The notes beneath the pieces were generated by a model. It had not been told where the DNA came from. It worked only from the letters and a program-made list of their open reading frames with translations, and made no database searches. From Hygrocybe punicea (lineage: Eukaryota > Basidiomycota > Agaricomycetes > Agaricales > Hygrophoraceae), in NCBI GenBank assembly GCA_963556145.1, contig OY744463.1, forward strand, positions 7,316,001 to 7,380,000: 64,000 nucleotides of DNA, in the 5' to 3' direction. Position 1 is the first letter of the stretch. Each line of letters starts with the position of its first letter. Positions 21,301-29,421 of the stretch are shown piece by piece. The position numbers and the translations under genes are program-made.

Positions 21301-23137
21301 AAGAAAATCTCATCACATGTCAACAATTTTGGATCCTATTCGACACACAAAGATATTGGAACCTTCACTCCAAAAGCTACTTTGGAGCCAACCACATGCA
21401 TCATCCTCTGATCATATACCAGGAAGATTGGACTTATGTGTAGGCATGCCAGTGATGCTGAGGAACAATGATGCAACAGAGTGCTGCATTACCAAAGGAG
21501 CAGAGGGCATAGTTGTGGGTTGGCAGAGTGCAATAGGTCCTGAGCAACAAACTGTACTGGACACTTTATTTGTCAGATTATTGAATCCTCCAAAAGAAAT
21601 TAACATAGAAGGACTTCCTGAAAATGTTGTGCCGATTACAAAACATGTCACTTCCACCATGTGCTCATTACCCAATGATGATGTGATATCTTTGTCAAGA
21701 GAACAAGTGTTGGTACTACCTAATTTTGCAATGACTGATTATGCATGTCAAGGACGTACTCGTCCTAACAATGTAGTTGACCTCAGTAGTTGTAGAAACC
21801 ACCAATCCTATTATACTTGCTTATCAAGAAGTGCTTCTGCAGCAGGAACTATCATCATGCAAGGCTTTGATCCTAAAGTAATTACTGGGGGTGCTTCTGG
21901 ATATCTCAGGCAGGAATTCAGAGAATTAGAACTGCTTGATGAGATTACCAAACTGAAATATCAAGGACTCTTACCAGACCATGTCAAGGGAGATCAGCGA
22001 AATTCTATCATTGATCAATTTAGAAAATGGAAAGGAAAGTCATATATTCCAAAAAACATTCATCATGCTATCGCATGGAAAGCCACGGAGCAACTAAATC
22101 AATACACAACACAGCCCTCTCCATGGCAATTAATTAAACATATGAACAAAAATCAAAAGGCAGATTTCAGAAACCTCAACTTTGTTCCTGCAAAAGGAAC
22201 TGTTCCAATCACTGTCACTCATAAAAATTCGATGGCCAATGTATTGCAAAATAAAAAACGAAAATTACAACAAGTTGTAAGTTCATCTTCCATAGTGAAA
22301 AAAAGACGAAAAACAAGTACTATTGAATTAAATGAACCAAAAGGGTTTATATGGGATGCGGAAGATTGGAGCTGTGCTTATGATTCACTCTTTACAATAT
22401 TACTAGCAATATGGAATGAAGATCCATCAAGTTGGAAAAAAAGATTCAATAGCATCAATGAAATATTAAAGATTTTGAGCTTAGGATTCAAACGATCCAA
22501 GAATCACACAACAGATTTAGAAACAGTTAGAAATACAATCAGACATTTATTGCATCAAGATAAACCCGAAATATTTCCTTATGGTCAAGTTGGCATTGCC
22601 ATAAGTGATTTGGCCCATTATATAATGAAAGCAAATGAACCAATGACTTCAACTTGTCTTAAATGTATCAATTGTGAAAACATAACCATTCTGGAAAATG
22701 ATAGATGTGACGCCATCTTTCATTGTTCATATTCATTTTCTGGAACAATCTCAACATGTCTTGCTCAAATCATAGTTAATAGACAACGGCACAAATGTCA
22801 ATTGTGTTGGGGAGAGATTACTAAATTTATTGCATTTAACAAAATTCCACCTCTAATCATGTTTACAGTTGACTCTATTGAGAATTTAATAATTAGTCAA
22901 GTTATAAACTTGTCAATTGATGACATATCCACTGCTTACACATTGAGAGGAATTGTGTACTTTGGTGATGCACATTTTACTGCCCGCATATTCATCAACA
23001 GTATGGTATGGTTTCATGATGGTATATCAACCAGATCAATTTGTATTAATGAAGGTGATATAGATGACTTTTCAAATATTAATTTATTGTCATGTAATGG
23101 TAATAATGCTGTACTGTTTATATATGCTCAATCTTAA
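15392..23137 (+). CDS. Helitron Rep/helicase with C-terminal USP-like protease domain, 2581 aa
   Basis: One uninterrupted frame. The N-terminal ~600 residues hold Cys/His pairs (CSACDTHVSIF near 331; CAVCGQLVAL near 418) and a DUF6570-like region. The Rep nuclease follows, with FITFAPADIN (~870), the HUH motif LHLHM (His957, His959) and the two-tyrosine motif YITDYITK (Tyr1147, Tyr1151). These nick and join DNA during rolling-circle transposition. The Pif1-like helicase has Walker A GGMAGTGKS (~1702), Walker B DEVSM (~1778), GDFGQLPP (~1815) and a late QGRT box (~2118). The C-terminus has WSCAYDSLF (Cys2328), a Cys-cluster zinc-type insert (~2420-2475) and FGDAHFTARI (His2528), laid out like a ubiquitin-specific protease. 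All catalytic motifs are present, so this copy may be active. The first ATG of the frame is used; a slightly different start is possible. Confidence 0.92.
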   Translation: MNPHNIIRVCIACLTYLYFLANATLFPQLCQDKLMYISPEPISCPVISTLTQELGVFQRKLIEHELAPDQGDATILMQINATLYVKIIGITKETKDNLTVDPLFVWTTFKNSAFKMRIRSIQYARTYFLPPKYLFALYCLLKPITVQCRCKMIKALLMRSLLRRHDFKTYLFHCITSSLSHATLLWTTLCFIIRHSCSNIIVFNLNLFGHLFKSLYINFIHRYDYIGGGKRIPTFKFSFLQSFMLPSNNINHDSDILFEYVGHIDEQTANTLYEDRKTYACVKMPLHELLPNLTVKDIGEITTIHGIYLSKTLRRLHGQDLSVALMRHNCSACDTHVSIFHVHDIKSHKDLCKQWYRRQKMTETNECGKEETQAQMKEELDKSDKQLFPPPPPSIELKETIISNWCRDTSPECFQESGCAVCGQLVALKNMSLLSKTKVNLKILTRDNMGITRCERYHCSDPIEDIKGPVLDDTCKWICKPCVLSLNKGQTPKYALANGLWMGRIPAQLQNLTFAEQLLIARVRHNKCIVRVSSGMHKMKANAIMFQNPTPKIYQRLPPTIKELDEVLAFIFTGPARPTPEDMERTPLLVRRRRVSAALEWLKLNHMDYYDLDISYENLAQYPDHGIPVVVAYRPADTNKEPEATSAFDNEVEDGVEDGPCPFVVSGVTGENLDITSPKALIARATKHLIDDHGGVLAISHARNPESFFNNPQLYPMMFPCLFPYGLGGISSIDNDVLSISDMMHKRHLLMYHDKRFQTDPYFPLIAFNQEQIKDSTTGGYLLTNKHNFNDIANRLMNINTAVLDDLSKRLSRGDRVKPDTSEEKACYKLISDLDHVAGQVKGSITNKKYMRNEIWSLISYIGAPTWFITFAPADINHPLCLYYADNKEKFYPKLRLPQDCYKLIANNPVAGARFFHFTTEMFIKHILGINESHPGLYGNTSGYYATVEEQGRLTLHLHMLLWIKGCLTPQEIRDKIMGENSDFQKRLVEYLESLCVGQFMTGSKDEVSQKMEQTMSKPEYQPPTCVMPDPPSYNCSMNCQYHNKRSTWWQRFQDVVDDLLLRLNVHNRHDGKKKPYCLNSKGECKRRFPRDIFQQTFVEPNTGALNLKHGEPWMNTVTPEVTYMLRCNSDVTSLLSGTAIKAIVAYITDYITKFSLKTYSIFEVIKSIFDKNSKMIGGDLKRKDKVRKLFTQIVNSLTSKMEIGAPMASLYVLGNPDHYTSHKFVPFFWRSYVKEVISAWSDEEIPNICEDQNNAQKVVIGKNNGAYIGLSKVNNYMFRPALYDNVSLYDWIRLATMEPKKRRTKTKTKRARKEPVQNQIFDNLGCDDLSDSCTEPTNVDYSSDDNLSDVVDNDILMEIDEIPKPDSLNRHAGTEIADKTNEVDLNKLTKFENDYTLHSNHPQYLTHHAKMKGNDPFIVPNFIPNTLPRADRGDREYYCCTMLTFFKPWRSGKELKSKLQTWDNAFIDHEFSKKELEIMKYFGLRYECLDARDDFSAKRQKNNTANIRYSWATSNGLDELDDMHNAEFAFNGDDFNNNIDEDNNDTEILLKLGQKGQKRKDQMLIAERTLKRSGWLDDCIDGTPDIGPLIPIEPPVVQSAKLWRTAVLAKKKEIIDDRNKNLPTNTATINKLGNFQYNDVKIVDAAYINHMFIPANRADRHLIDVTINDYKLNTDQKRAFHIIANHSTLINGSDKLRMYLGGMAGTGKSQVIKALTSFFGKHNENHRFVVLAPTGGAAALVNGSTYHSILGINQGGSSCSLAQVRANLDGVDYIFIDEVSMLSCRDMYKISAQCAKARGVYDEPFGGINMIFAGDFGQLPPAMSGAPLYSGTVGVQINSSQTIANQEAAIGKALWHQITTVVILRENMRQTNQSEEDVQLRLALENMRYKACTPKDIAFLHTRVAGKGPNDPKLAQKKFRNVSVITALNAQKDKINELGIQRFAAENRRPLTSFYSIDRWNDPTSFNSKRKSHHMSTILDPIRHTKILEPSLQKLLWSQPHASSSDHIPGRLDLCVGMPVMLRNNDATECCITKGAEGIVVGWQSAIGPEQQTVLDTLFVRLLNPPKEINIEGLPENVVPITKHVTSTMCSLPNDDVISLSREQVLVLPNFAMTDYACQGRTRPNNVVDLSSCRNHQSYYTCLSRSASAAGTIIMQGFDPKVITGGASGYLRQEFRELELLDEITKLKYQGLLPDHVKGDQRNSIIDQFRKWKGKSYIPKNIHHAIAWKATEQLNQYTTQPSPWQLIKHMNKNQKADFRNLNFVPAKGTVPITVTHKNSMANVLQNKKRKLQQVVSSSSIVKKRRKTSTIELNEPKGFIWDAEDWSCAYDSLFTILLAIWNEDPSSWKKRFNSINEILKILSLGFKRSKNHTTDLETVRNTIRHLLHQDKPEIFPYGQVGIAISDLAHYIMKANEPMTSTCLKCINCENITILENDRCDAIFHCSYSFSGTISTCLAQIIVNRQRHKCQLCWGEITKFIAFNKIPPLIMFTVDSIENLIISQVINLSIDDISTAYTLRGIVYFGDAHFTARIFINSMVWFHDGISTRSICINEGDIDDFSNINLLSCNGNNAVLFIYAQS

Positions 23138-23174
23138 TATGTGTTCTCTTGCTAAAAGAAGGGACGAGTAACAT

Positions 23175-23206
23175 GCCATGCAAAGCAATGGCCCACACCC
23201 CACTAG
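23175..23206 (+). other. Helitron 3' terminus: hairpin plus CTAG
   Basis: GCCATGC-AAA-GCAATGGC folds into a 7-bp stem with one bulged A and a 3-base loop (23175-23192). After 10 more bases comes CTAG at 23203-23206. This is the subterminal hairpin expected to end rolling-circle transfer. Here it is followed at once by the TC of the next Helitron. Confidence 0.88.
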
Positions 23207-23672
23207 TCGTTCTATACGGTGGATTTTTCAACTCAGGGTCAGACTCTAATTTGCCAAGCCGTGGGAACAATTGTTGCAAACTGTGGGAACAATTTTGAAG
23301 CCCTGTGAATAAATTTGAAACCGTGTGACTGCTGACTTTGTAACTGTGAGAATTTGTTGTCTCAAATGAGCAAGAACAATAAGGTCACCAGATCAAAGGT
23401 GCCAAGTTGGGAAAGTGTAGTCCACTGCTAAGTCGACTTCATGACAATAATCGTATTCTTTGTTGGTGTAATGTGCATTATGACATATGGATGAGTTGAA
23501 AACCTGTCTGAACAGTACTGAGAGTTCTGTATTGTCCAACTAGTATCCCTGCTGTATTCTGAGGAATTGCCAGTGCAATATAGACTGAATGAACCAGATA
23601 TGATATCTTTGTTTACAGATACATATAACAGCTATGTACATTGGAATCACAAGGAACAGGTTTAACACTGGT

Positions 23673-24110
23673 TTAACCAGCGGGTTCATCATTTTTCGGC
23701 ACAAAGTGTTTTGCAGATGTCCCTACCTGAATCCGGGGCATTGCAATTGCACAAATAATAGCAGAAATAAAAGTCTGGACAGTTGTTGGATGTGCATTAT
23801 GTGCCATATTTGACATCCCATATTGAAGCAGAGAAAGTGCAAGCAGAGCTATCAACATTGAGAAACTATGGAGTTCACACATTGGTACCCCAGATGCTGT
23901 TTCAATGTATTCATTGAATGGGCTCATAAGGGTGAGGTGTATAATTTGTTGATGTTTCATCAAAGGACACGAAAATAGTACAATAAATGCAGTCAACTGC
24001 ATAATGATTCGAGATCCAGACACAAGGACAAGGAACATAATTAGTTCAAGAGAAGCTCCAATCATGCCAGAACAAAATAATATGATTGGAAAGCAATTAT
24101 TAAATAGCAA
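23673..24110 (-). CDS. hypothetical hydrophobic protein, 145 aa, copy 2
   Basis: Same predicted protein as at 5622-6059, in the same position relative to the Helitron 5' end. Several hydrophobic segments; family unknown. Confidence 0.3.
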   Translation of the reverse strand: MLFNNCFPIILFCSGMIGASLELIMFLVLVSGSRIIMQLTAFIVLFSCPLMKHQQIIHLTLMSPFNEYIETASGVPMCELHSFSMLIALLALSLLQYGMSNMAHNAHPTTVQTFISAIICAIAMPRIQVGTSAKHFVPKNDEPAG

Positions 24111-24396
24111 AGCATCATATTTATGGCAGGATGGGAAGAAGTGAAGGTTGGGCCAAGATACAATCCAATGGTATCAATGCAGGAACATAGCAACATAGGC
24201 TTCTCAGTACAGCAGTGAATTTCGTCATCAATTTAGATATAAAGGAGTAAATATGCTTGTTGTACCTGCAGATTTCGTCCAGTTAATATGACACGTCTTT
24301 GAACAAAAGGTTATGCATCACATATGCGAAGTAAAGGTAGTTTGATTGAATTTGTACAATGAATTGTAATTCAGTTTCATGGACCACAAACCGAAC

Positions 24397-24456
24397 ATAT
24401 TGGACATGTTCGGTGTGTTCGGTCAATGTGTTCGGTCAATATGTTCAGGTTACTAT
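24397..24456. repeat. cluster of TTCGGT/ACCGAAC words, copy 2
   Basis: Counterpart of 6346-6405; it shares the GAACATGTTC/GTGTTCGGTG vocabulary with the array at 36181-37230. Confidence 0.5.
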
Positions 24457-24972
24457 TGTCATATGTGATCAGTACACATTGAACATTGGATATAGTTAGC
24501 TATCCAGTGGTGATACAAAGAGAATATGCAAACATTAAATCTGGATTATAGGTAGATAATGGATTGTCAATAGCTCATTCTCATCTTTTCAGCAAAAAGG
24601 CACATTGAGAAATTTGGACTTGGTAGAATTTTGGGTGCTGTGTTTTGTATCTCATGAAATACTGCTTGGATCAAGATGGTTATACAGTTTATGATTCTGG
24701 TTGTATTTCGAGCCTAGTGACATAGCGGTTTGACGTCGCACGAGCTTGCAAGTGCAAGTAGAGCTAGGGCTTTGTAAGCGGATTCAAATAGACTAATTGC
24801 TCGCGAGAAGGATTGATGCGAGCGACCTTATATACCGAAAGCCCCCGTTCTCCCTTTCTCATTCTTCTTCGTCTCTTTTCTCCCCTTCTTTCCTCTTGTC
24901 CTTCTCAGTATCAGTCTCATTCATTTTTACAATTTCCTGTTCACCACTTGTCTTTCGTTTTCCACCTTCCTC

Positions 24973-26262
24973 ATGACCATGACTTATGGCCCTCCTCCCC
25001 CCGCTACTGATAAGGATATCTCCTCCCTCAACGCCGATTTGTCAAATACGGCCGAATCTACCATCAGGGAGAATGAGGCTAGGAAGTCTCGCAACGCCTT
25101 ACGCCAGACTCAGCGCGATGATCCCGATTTCCTTCTCGTTATTGACGATGATGAACCCTTATTAGATGTCGCTGGCGCGGATATCGGAGACGACACGACA
25201 CCTCCCTCCCGACCTTCCACCCCTCTTCGCACTCCCGACATGAACTCTATTCTCGCAGCAATCATGTCTATGACTCCGCGTTCTCGTCAGGCACTTGCCT
25301 TGCTCTGCGACGACACCTCCGACAAAACCGGTCCTGACCCTGGGAAGCAATCCCCTCCGAAGATCATCTTCTCATCCGACAAAGAACGCCCGAACCCTTC
25401 TCGCACTTCTGTCTCCTTTGTAGTTCACCCCCTCATAGTCAAACTTGCTGAAACTAGTTTCCATATCCCCCTCTCGATGTTCACTTCTGCATCCACAGAT
25501 TTGTTGTGGAAAAATTCCGCTACCCTTTCCACGAAGAAGATCATGCTGCCCTCCGGTGTCAAATACACCATTGTCGATCCTGCACAATTTCCCAATGAAG
25601 ACGAGATACTCATTCCCGAATTCCATGAAGCTTATCAAAACCTGCTGGAATTTCAGAGGCAATATGGTGACGAAAAATTTTACCAACGCTCCTACAATCA
25701 TTATCATTTCCTCTGTTCCACCGCCCATTTTTCACAGAATTTTCGAGCTATCAGAAAATTCGACAAGGACGTGCGCCAAGAGGCCGCCTACGATCCGAAG
25801 GAGTTCAGCGAAGAGCTTTATCTGATGAAATTCGAAGTTACCAAGGCTGAGGTCTTCCGCGAAGAGCAGCGCGAGGAGATTGATCGCTTACGGCGAGGCC
25901 TTACTGGCCCTGAACGTACTGACAAGCTTCGGGACCGTCCCCATCCATACCCCTCCCCTGGTGGTTCAGTGGATCCGAAGCCCTTTTCATCCGGCAAGGC
26001 CAGTCCCACCGTCACTGTCACTTGCCTCATTTGCGGACGGCCCGGTCACCGATTCACTACTTGCACTTACACCTCGACAGAGAAGGGCTCGCAGGTCTGG
26101 GCCAAATGGTTCAACAAGACCTTTACCGCTCGTCTCTCCGGCTCGCTCCTCTGCATCAACTGGAATATCTTCGGCAAATGTTCCAAACCCCATCCCTCCC
26201 ATCATGCTTGTTCCATTTGCGGCCTTACCGACCATCACGCCAGTTCCCGTTCCTGCACTTGA
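24973..26262 (+). CDS. DIRS/Ngaro gag-like protein, 429 aa
   Basis: The N-terminus is Asp/Pro-rich and disordered, the middle is helical, and the C-terminus (residues ~350-429) has paired zinc-knuckle-like motifs: CLICGRPGHRFTTC, then CINWNIFGKC, HACSICG and a terminal C. This arrangement is usual for the structural or nucleic-acid-binding first protein of fungal DIRS elements. The RT frame overlaps its 3' end in a different frame. Confidence 0.75.
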   Translation: MTMTYGPPPPATDKDISSLNADLSNTAESTIRENEARKSRNALRQTQRDDPDFLLVIDDDEPLLDVAGADIGDDTTPPSRPSTPLRTPDMNSILAAIMSMTPRSRQALALLCDDTSDKTGPDPGKQSPPKIIFSSDKERPNPSRTSVSFVVHPLIVKLAETSFHIPLSMFTSASTDLLWKNSATLSTKKIMLPSGVKYTIVDPAQFPNEDEILIPEFHEAYQNLLEFQRQYGDEKFYQRSYNHYHFLCSTAHFSQNFRAIRKFDKDVRQEAAYDPKEFSEELYLMKFEVTKAEVFREEQREEIDRLRRGLTGPERTDKLRDRPHPYPSPGGSVDPKPFSSGKASPTVTVTCLICGRPGHRFTTCTYTSTEKGSQVWAKWFNKTFTARLSGSLLCINWNIFGKCSKPHPSHHACSICGLTDHHASSRSCT

Positions 26263-28124
26263 TCTCATCAAAGATCGCATAGTTACGCCTTATTCTTACG
26301 CAGCCTTTGAATCCTCCCTACGCGAGGCTAATCTCTCTCATCAGTACCCGGACCTCGTGCATAAACTCAGATACGGTTTCCCTCTTGGCGATCTCGAACC
26401 ATTAACTTGTACTTATACACCTCCCAATCACGCCTCAGCATATGAGCATCAGAACGATATTCTTTCTTACTTTAATGATGAAATCTCCTTGGGTCGAATG
26501 TCCGGTCCCTACACGCGGGAGGAAGTCGAGAACATCCTCGGCGGCCCCTTCCGCTCCTCCCCTATTCAGGTGCATGTTGTTCCTGCAGAGGGAGACAAGC
26601 CCGGCAAGAAACGGATATGTCGGAACCTGTCCTTCAAGGGTTCTCCACGCACCTCCGTCAACGACCAGCTTGACTCCGACGATTTCCCCACGCGATGGGG
26701 CACCGCCCAGGTCATGGCGGATATAGTGAGTCGCCCCCTCCCTTTTTCCCCTCCACCCCACTTTCTCTACTCTGTCGCGCTTGCGGCAGACTTCCTTTTC
26801 TTTTCAAACCTCTCCGTCACATTCTGTGCTTCACATCAAGCGCTGGCTTGGTTACGTTCGAGCGCCGGCTCGTTCCCCCCTTTACTGTTCCAACTCCCCC
26901 TTGAGCCACGAACTCTGTCCTTACGCATCTCCCTGTCAGATTGCCAGTGCGCCCGCTGGGGCTCAAGCTGCGGCGCTGGACATCTCCGCCGCATACCGCA
27001 CCATTCCAGTTTGGCCCCCTCACAAAGCCTTTTTAGTCGTGAGTCTCTCCGACTCCTTTTACATCGACCACAATATCATATTCGGATTATGCACGGCTGG
27101 CGGCCTCCAAGGTGAGGTCGCCGATGCCACCCTTGACGTCTGCGTGCATCGGGGCATCGGCCCAATGATTAAATGGGTCGACGACATCGTCCCTTTTCGT
27201 TTCCCCGTTGGTGGTGACGGTGTTTCATCCCCCTACATTTACTCTTACGACCTTTCTTCCATGAAAGGCCGTATTGAGGATCTCGGTGTCCCGTGGCACC
27301 CCACTAAGGGCCAGGATTTTTCTTTTTCTGTTTCCTACGTCGGCTTCCTTTGGGATATTCCCGGGCGATCTGTTTCCCTGACTGACGTTAAACGTTTAAA
27401 ATTCAAGAAGAAAGTCGACCTCTTCCTCGATCTCTTCACGAACCAGCGCGTGCCCGAGAAGGAAGTTCTCAGCATCAGCGGCTCTCTCTCGCACATAGCC
27501 TTTGTTTATACGTCTGGCCGCTCCTACCTTTCCTCCCTCTACACATTCTCCTCCACCTTCACCAACAAGTTCTCCCCCCGCTGGGTCCCCGCTTCGGTCA
27601 TCTCGGATCTCCGGCATTGGAGCCTCCTTCTCGACTCCTCCGTCTCCCGCTCACTGGCCCCCAAGGCCCCCCTGATTGACCTCGACATTTGGGTAGACGC
27701 TTCCTCCAGTTGGGGGGTTGGCGTTCTCATACAAGGTGAATGGGATGCCTGGAAGCTGAAGGGCAACTGGAAAGGTCCCGGCCGTGACATCGGTTGGCTC
27801 GAGGCCACTGCAGTCGAATTCGTATGCCTCATTATTGAGGCGAGGGGTTTCCGCAACACAGATGTGTTGATCCGCAGCGATAACATGGGCGTTATAGGTG
27901 CCTTCACCAAAGGCCGTGGCCGAAACTTCATGGTAAACCTCTCAGTCCGCCGGACGGACCTCCTGTTGGTTGACAACAATCTCACACTTTCCCTCTATTA
28001 TGTCCAATCTGAGGAGAACCTGGCGGACCCCATCTCACGCGGCGTTTTGGGCCCCAAGTCTCTCCGGTCCCCGACTGTCATATCGCTCCCATGCGAAATT
28101 TCCAATTACTTCCTCCATGCTTAG
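26204..28124 (+). CDS. DIRS/Ngaro reverse transcriptase-RNase H, with one intron
   Basis: The RT frame is open from 25880; the first likely ATG near the gag end is about 26204 (MLVPFAALP). Exon 1 runs to 26725 (...RWGTAQVMADI). A GTGAGT...CAG intron follows at 26726-26939, and exon 2 resumes at 26940 with ALDISAAYRTIPV, the first RT aspartate region. WVDDI is the YVDD-type catalytic box. RNase H shows DIWVDASSSWGVGVLI, a Glu in the following helix region and SDNMGVIGAF. The protein ends ...NYFLHA. Its stop TAG (28122-28124) overlaps the start of the recombinase gene. Without splicing the frame breaks at the intron, so splicing or a frameshift is required. The role is copying the element RNA into DNA. 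Confidence 0.8.
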
Positions 28125-29421
28125 CACAATCTCTACATACGCGTTGGCCCGTGCCGACGTGACCCCGTTGTCATCGCCCTTTCAGACTCAGCTGGTCCGG
28201 AGTGTTCGACTGGGCGTGTCGCAGGCTTCAGGCGGTCGAATCGATAAAAAACCAAGAAAACCCAAGAAAGGCTGTCAGTATGCCCCCTCCTCGTTTCGTC
28301 CTTTTGTTACTGCTAGCAATCGTCTTCTCGCATGGCATACGCCCTTTACCTCCTCTTATCATGATTCTTTATGTTCTGAGCTCCCCCCTCATGCCATTTC
28401 GCGTCTCTTCCAAGTTTTACTTCTTTCATTAGATGAAAATACACGTTCTGTTTATGGCGCAGGCCTCCTTCGTTTTACACAATTTTGCGATGATATGAGA
28501 GTCCCTGAAGCTAAGCGCATGCCTGCCTCGGAAGTTTTGCTTGCAGCCTTTGCAGCCACGGGTGCTTCCAAAGTCTCGCGTTCATGTGTCGACTCCTGGC
28601 TCGCCGGCCTCCATTTTTGGCATCTCTTCAATGGTGCACCATGGCACGGCACTGAATCCGAGCTGCTCGCGAAGGTCCGGGTAGGTGTTTCCAAGCTCGT
28701 TCCGACCTCCTCCGTTCGTCCCAAACGTGCCCCCGTCACCATCGAACACATGCACGCGTTGTACAAATCCCTTGATTTGACCAATGCCTTCGACGCGGCG
28801 GTTTGGGCTTGTGCCTGTATTGCCTTCTGGTGTTGCTGCAGACTGGGCGAGCTGGTGATACCTAGTCCTGGCACCTTTAACCCCACCAAACATGTCTCCC
28901 GAGGCACTTCTATTCGCTTTGACCGTGTCAGAGCTGGCCCCGAACACGCTACCTTCCACATACCCTGGACTAAGACCACGAAGGAGCTCGGTGCAGACAT
29001 CTCAGTCACTTCAATATCAGAACCCTCCAACCCCCTTGCTGCCCTTCGTCATCATCTCAGCGCCAACTCGACTGTTCCGCCAGACGCCCCCCTCTTCGCA
29101 TTTGAAACTGCCGATGGTGGCTGGGCCCCGCTTACTCGTGACTGGTTCCTTGACCGGGTCAATGGGATTTGGAAAAAGGAAGGTTTGCTGGATGTGTTTG
29201 GGCACGGTTTCCGGATAGGCGGCGCTACTGAACTACTATTGAGGGGCACTCCCCCCGATGTGGTGGCCACTCAGGGCAGATGGAAATCTCGTGCTTTCTT
29301 GGACTATTGGCGTAAGATAGACGCTATTCTTCCGACCTTCATCTCCCAATCCTTTTTCGCTTCACGTTTCGCTTTGTTAACTTCTTCCATGGCTCATTTC
29401 CGTAAAAAATATCATCTATAA
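28117..29421 (+). CDS. DIRS/Ngaro tyrosine recombinase, 434 aa
   Basis: The ATG at 28117 overlaps the RT stop in ATGCTTAG, a start-stop overlap suggesting coupled translation. The catalytic Arg lies in CCCRLGELV, the His-x-x-Arg box in HGFRIGGATE, the second His/Trp position in QGRWKS, and the nucleophilic Tyr in FLDYWRKI. It is expected to integrate the circular DNA copy of the element without target duplication, matching the clean insertion seen here. The upstream frame is open to 27970, but the overlapping ATG is the most natural start. Confidence 0.85.
   Translation: MLSTISTYALARADVTPLSSPFQTQLVRSVRLGVSQASGGRIDKKPRKPKKGCQYAPSSFRPFVTASNRLLAWHTPFTSSYHDSLCSELPPHAISRLFQVLLLSLDENTRSVYGAGLLRFTQFCDDMRVPEAKRMPASEVLLAAFAATGASKVSRSCVDSWLAGLHFWHLFNGAPWHGTESELLAKVRVGVSKLVPTSSVRPKRAPVTIEHMHALYKSLDLTNAFDAAVWACACIAFWCCCRLGELVIPSPGTFNPTKHVSRGTSIRFDRVRAGPEHATFHIPWTKTTKELGADISVTSISEPSNPLAALRHHLSANSTVPPDAPLFAFETADGGWAPLTRDWFLDRVNGIWKKEGLLDVFGHGFRIGGATELLLRGTPPDVVATQGRWKSRAFLDYWRKIDAILPTFISQSFFASRFALLTSSMAHFRKKYHL

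Larger units (their letters stand above)
5156..23206 (+). mobile_element. giant autonomous Helitron, copy 1
   Basis: The element begins TCGTTCTATACGG directly after host A5155 and ends CTAG at 23203-23206, after a 3' hairpin. These are the canonical Helitron features (5' TC, 3' CTRR, A/T insertion, no duplication). Both ends are confirmed because copy 2 begins with the same TC sequence at 23207 and ends with the same CTAG at 49681. The element carries a Rep/helicase gene and at least four accessory genes. The observed length is 18,051 bases. Replacing the 100-N gap by the 2,234 bases seen in copy 2 gives about 20,185. Copy 2 without its insertions is 20,183, and the 2-base difference is the deletion seen in gene A. 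All genes not affected by the gap read through, so this may be the active copy. Confidence 0.92.

Noticed and set aside
24973..29421. Classification as an ordinary gypsy-type LTR element
   Set aside because: There are no LTRs or integrase; a tyrosine recombinase follows RNase H and the insertion made no target duplication, which indicates the DIRS/Ngaro class.
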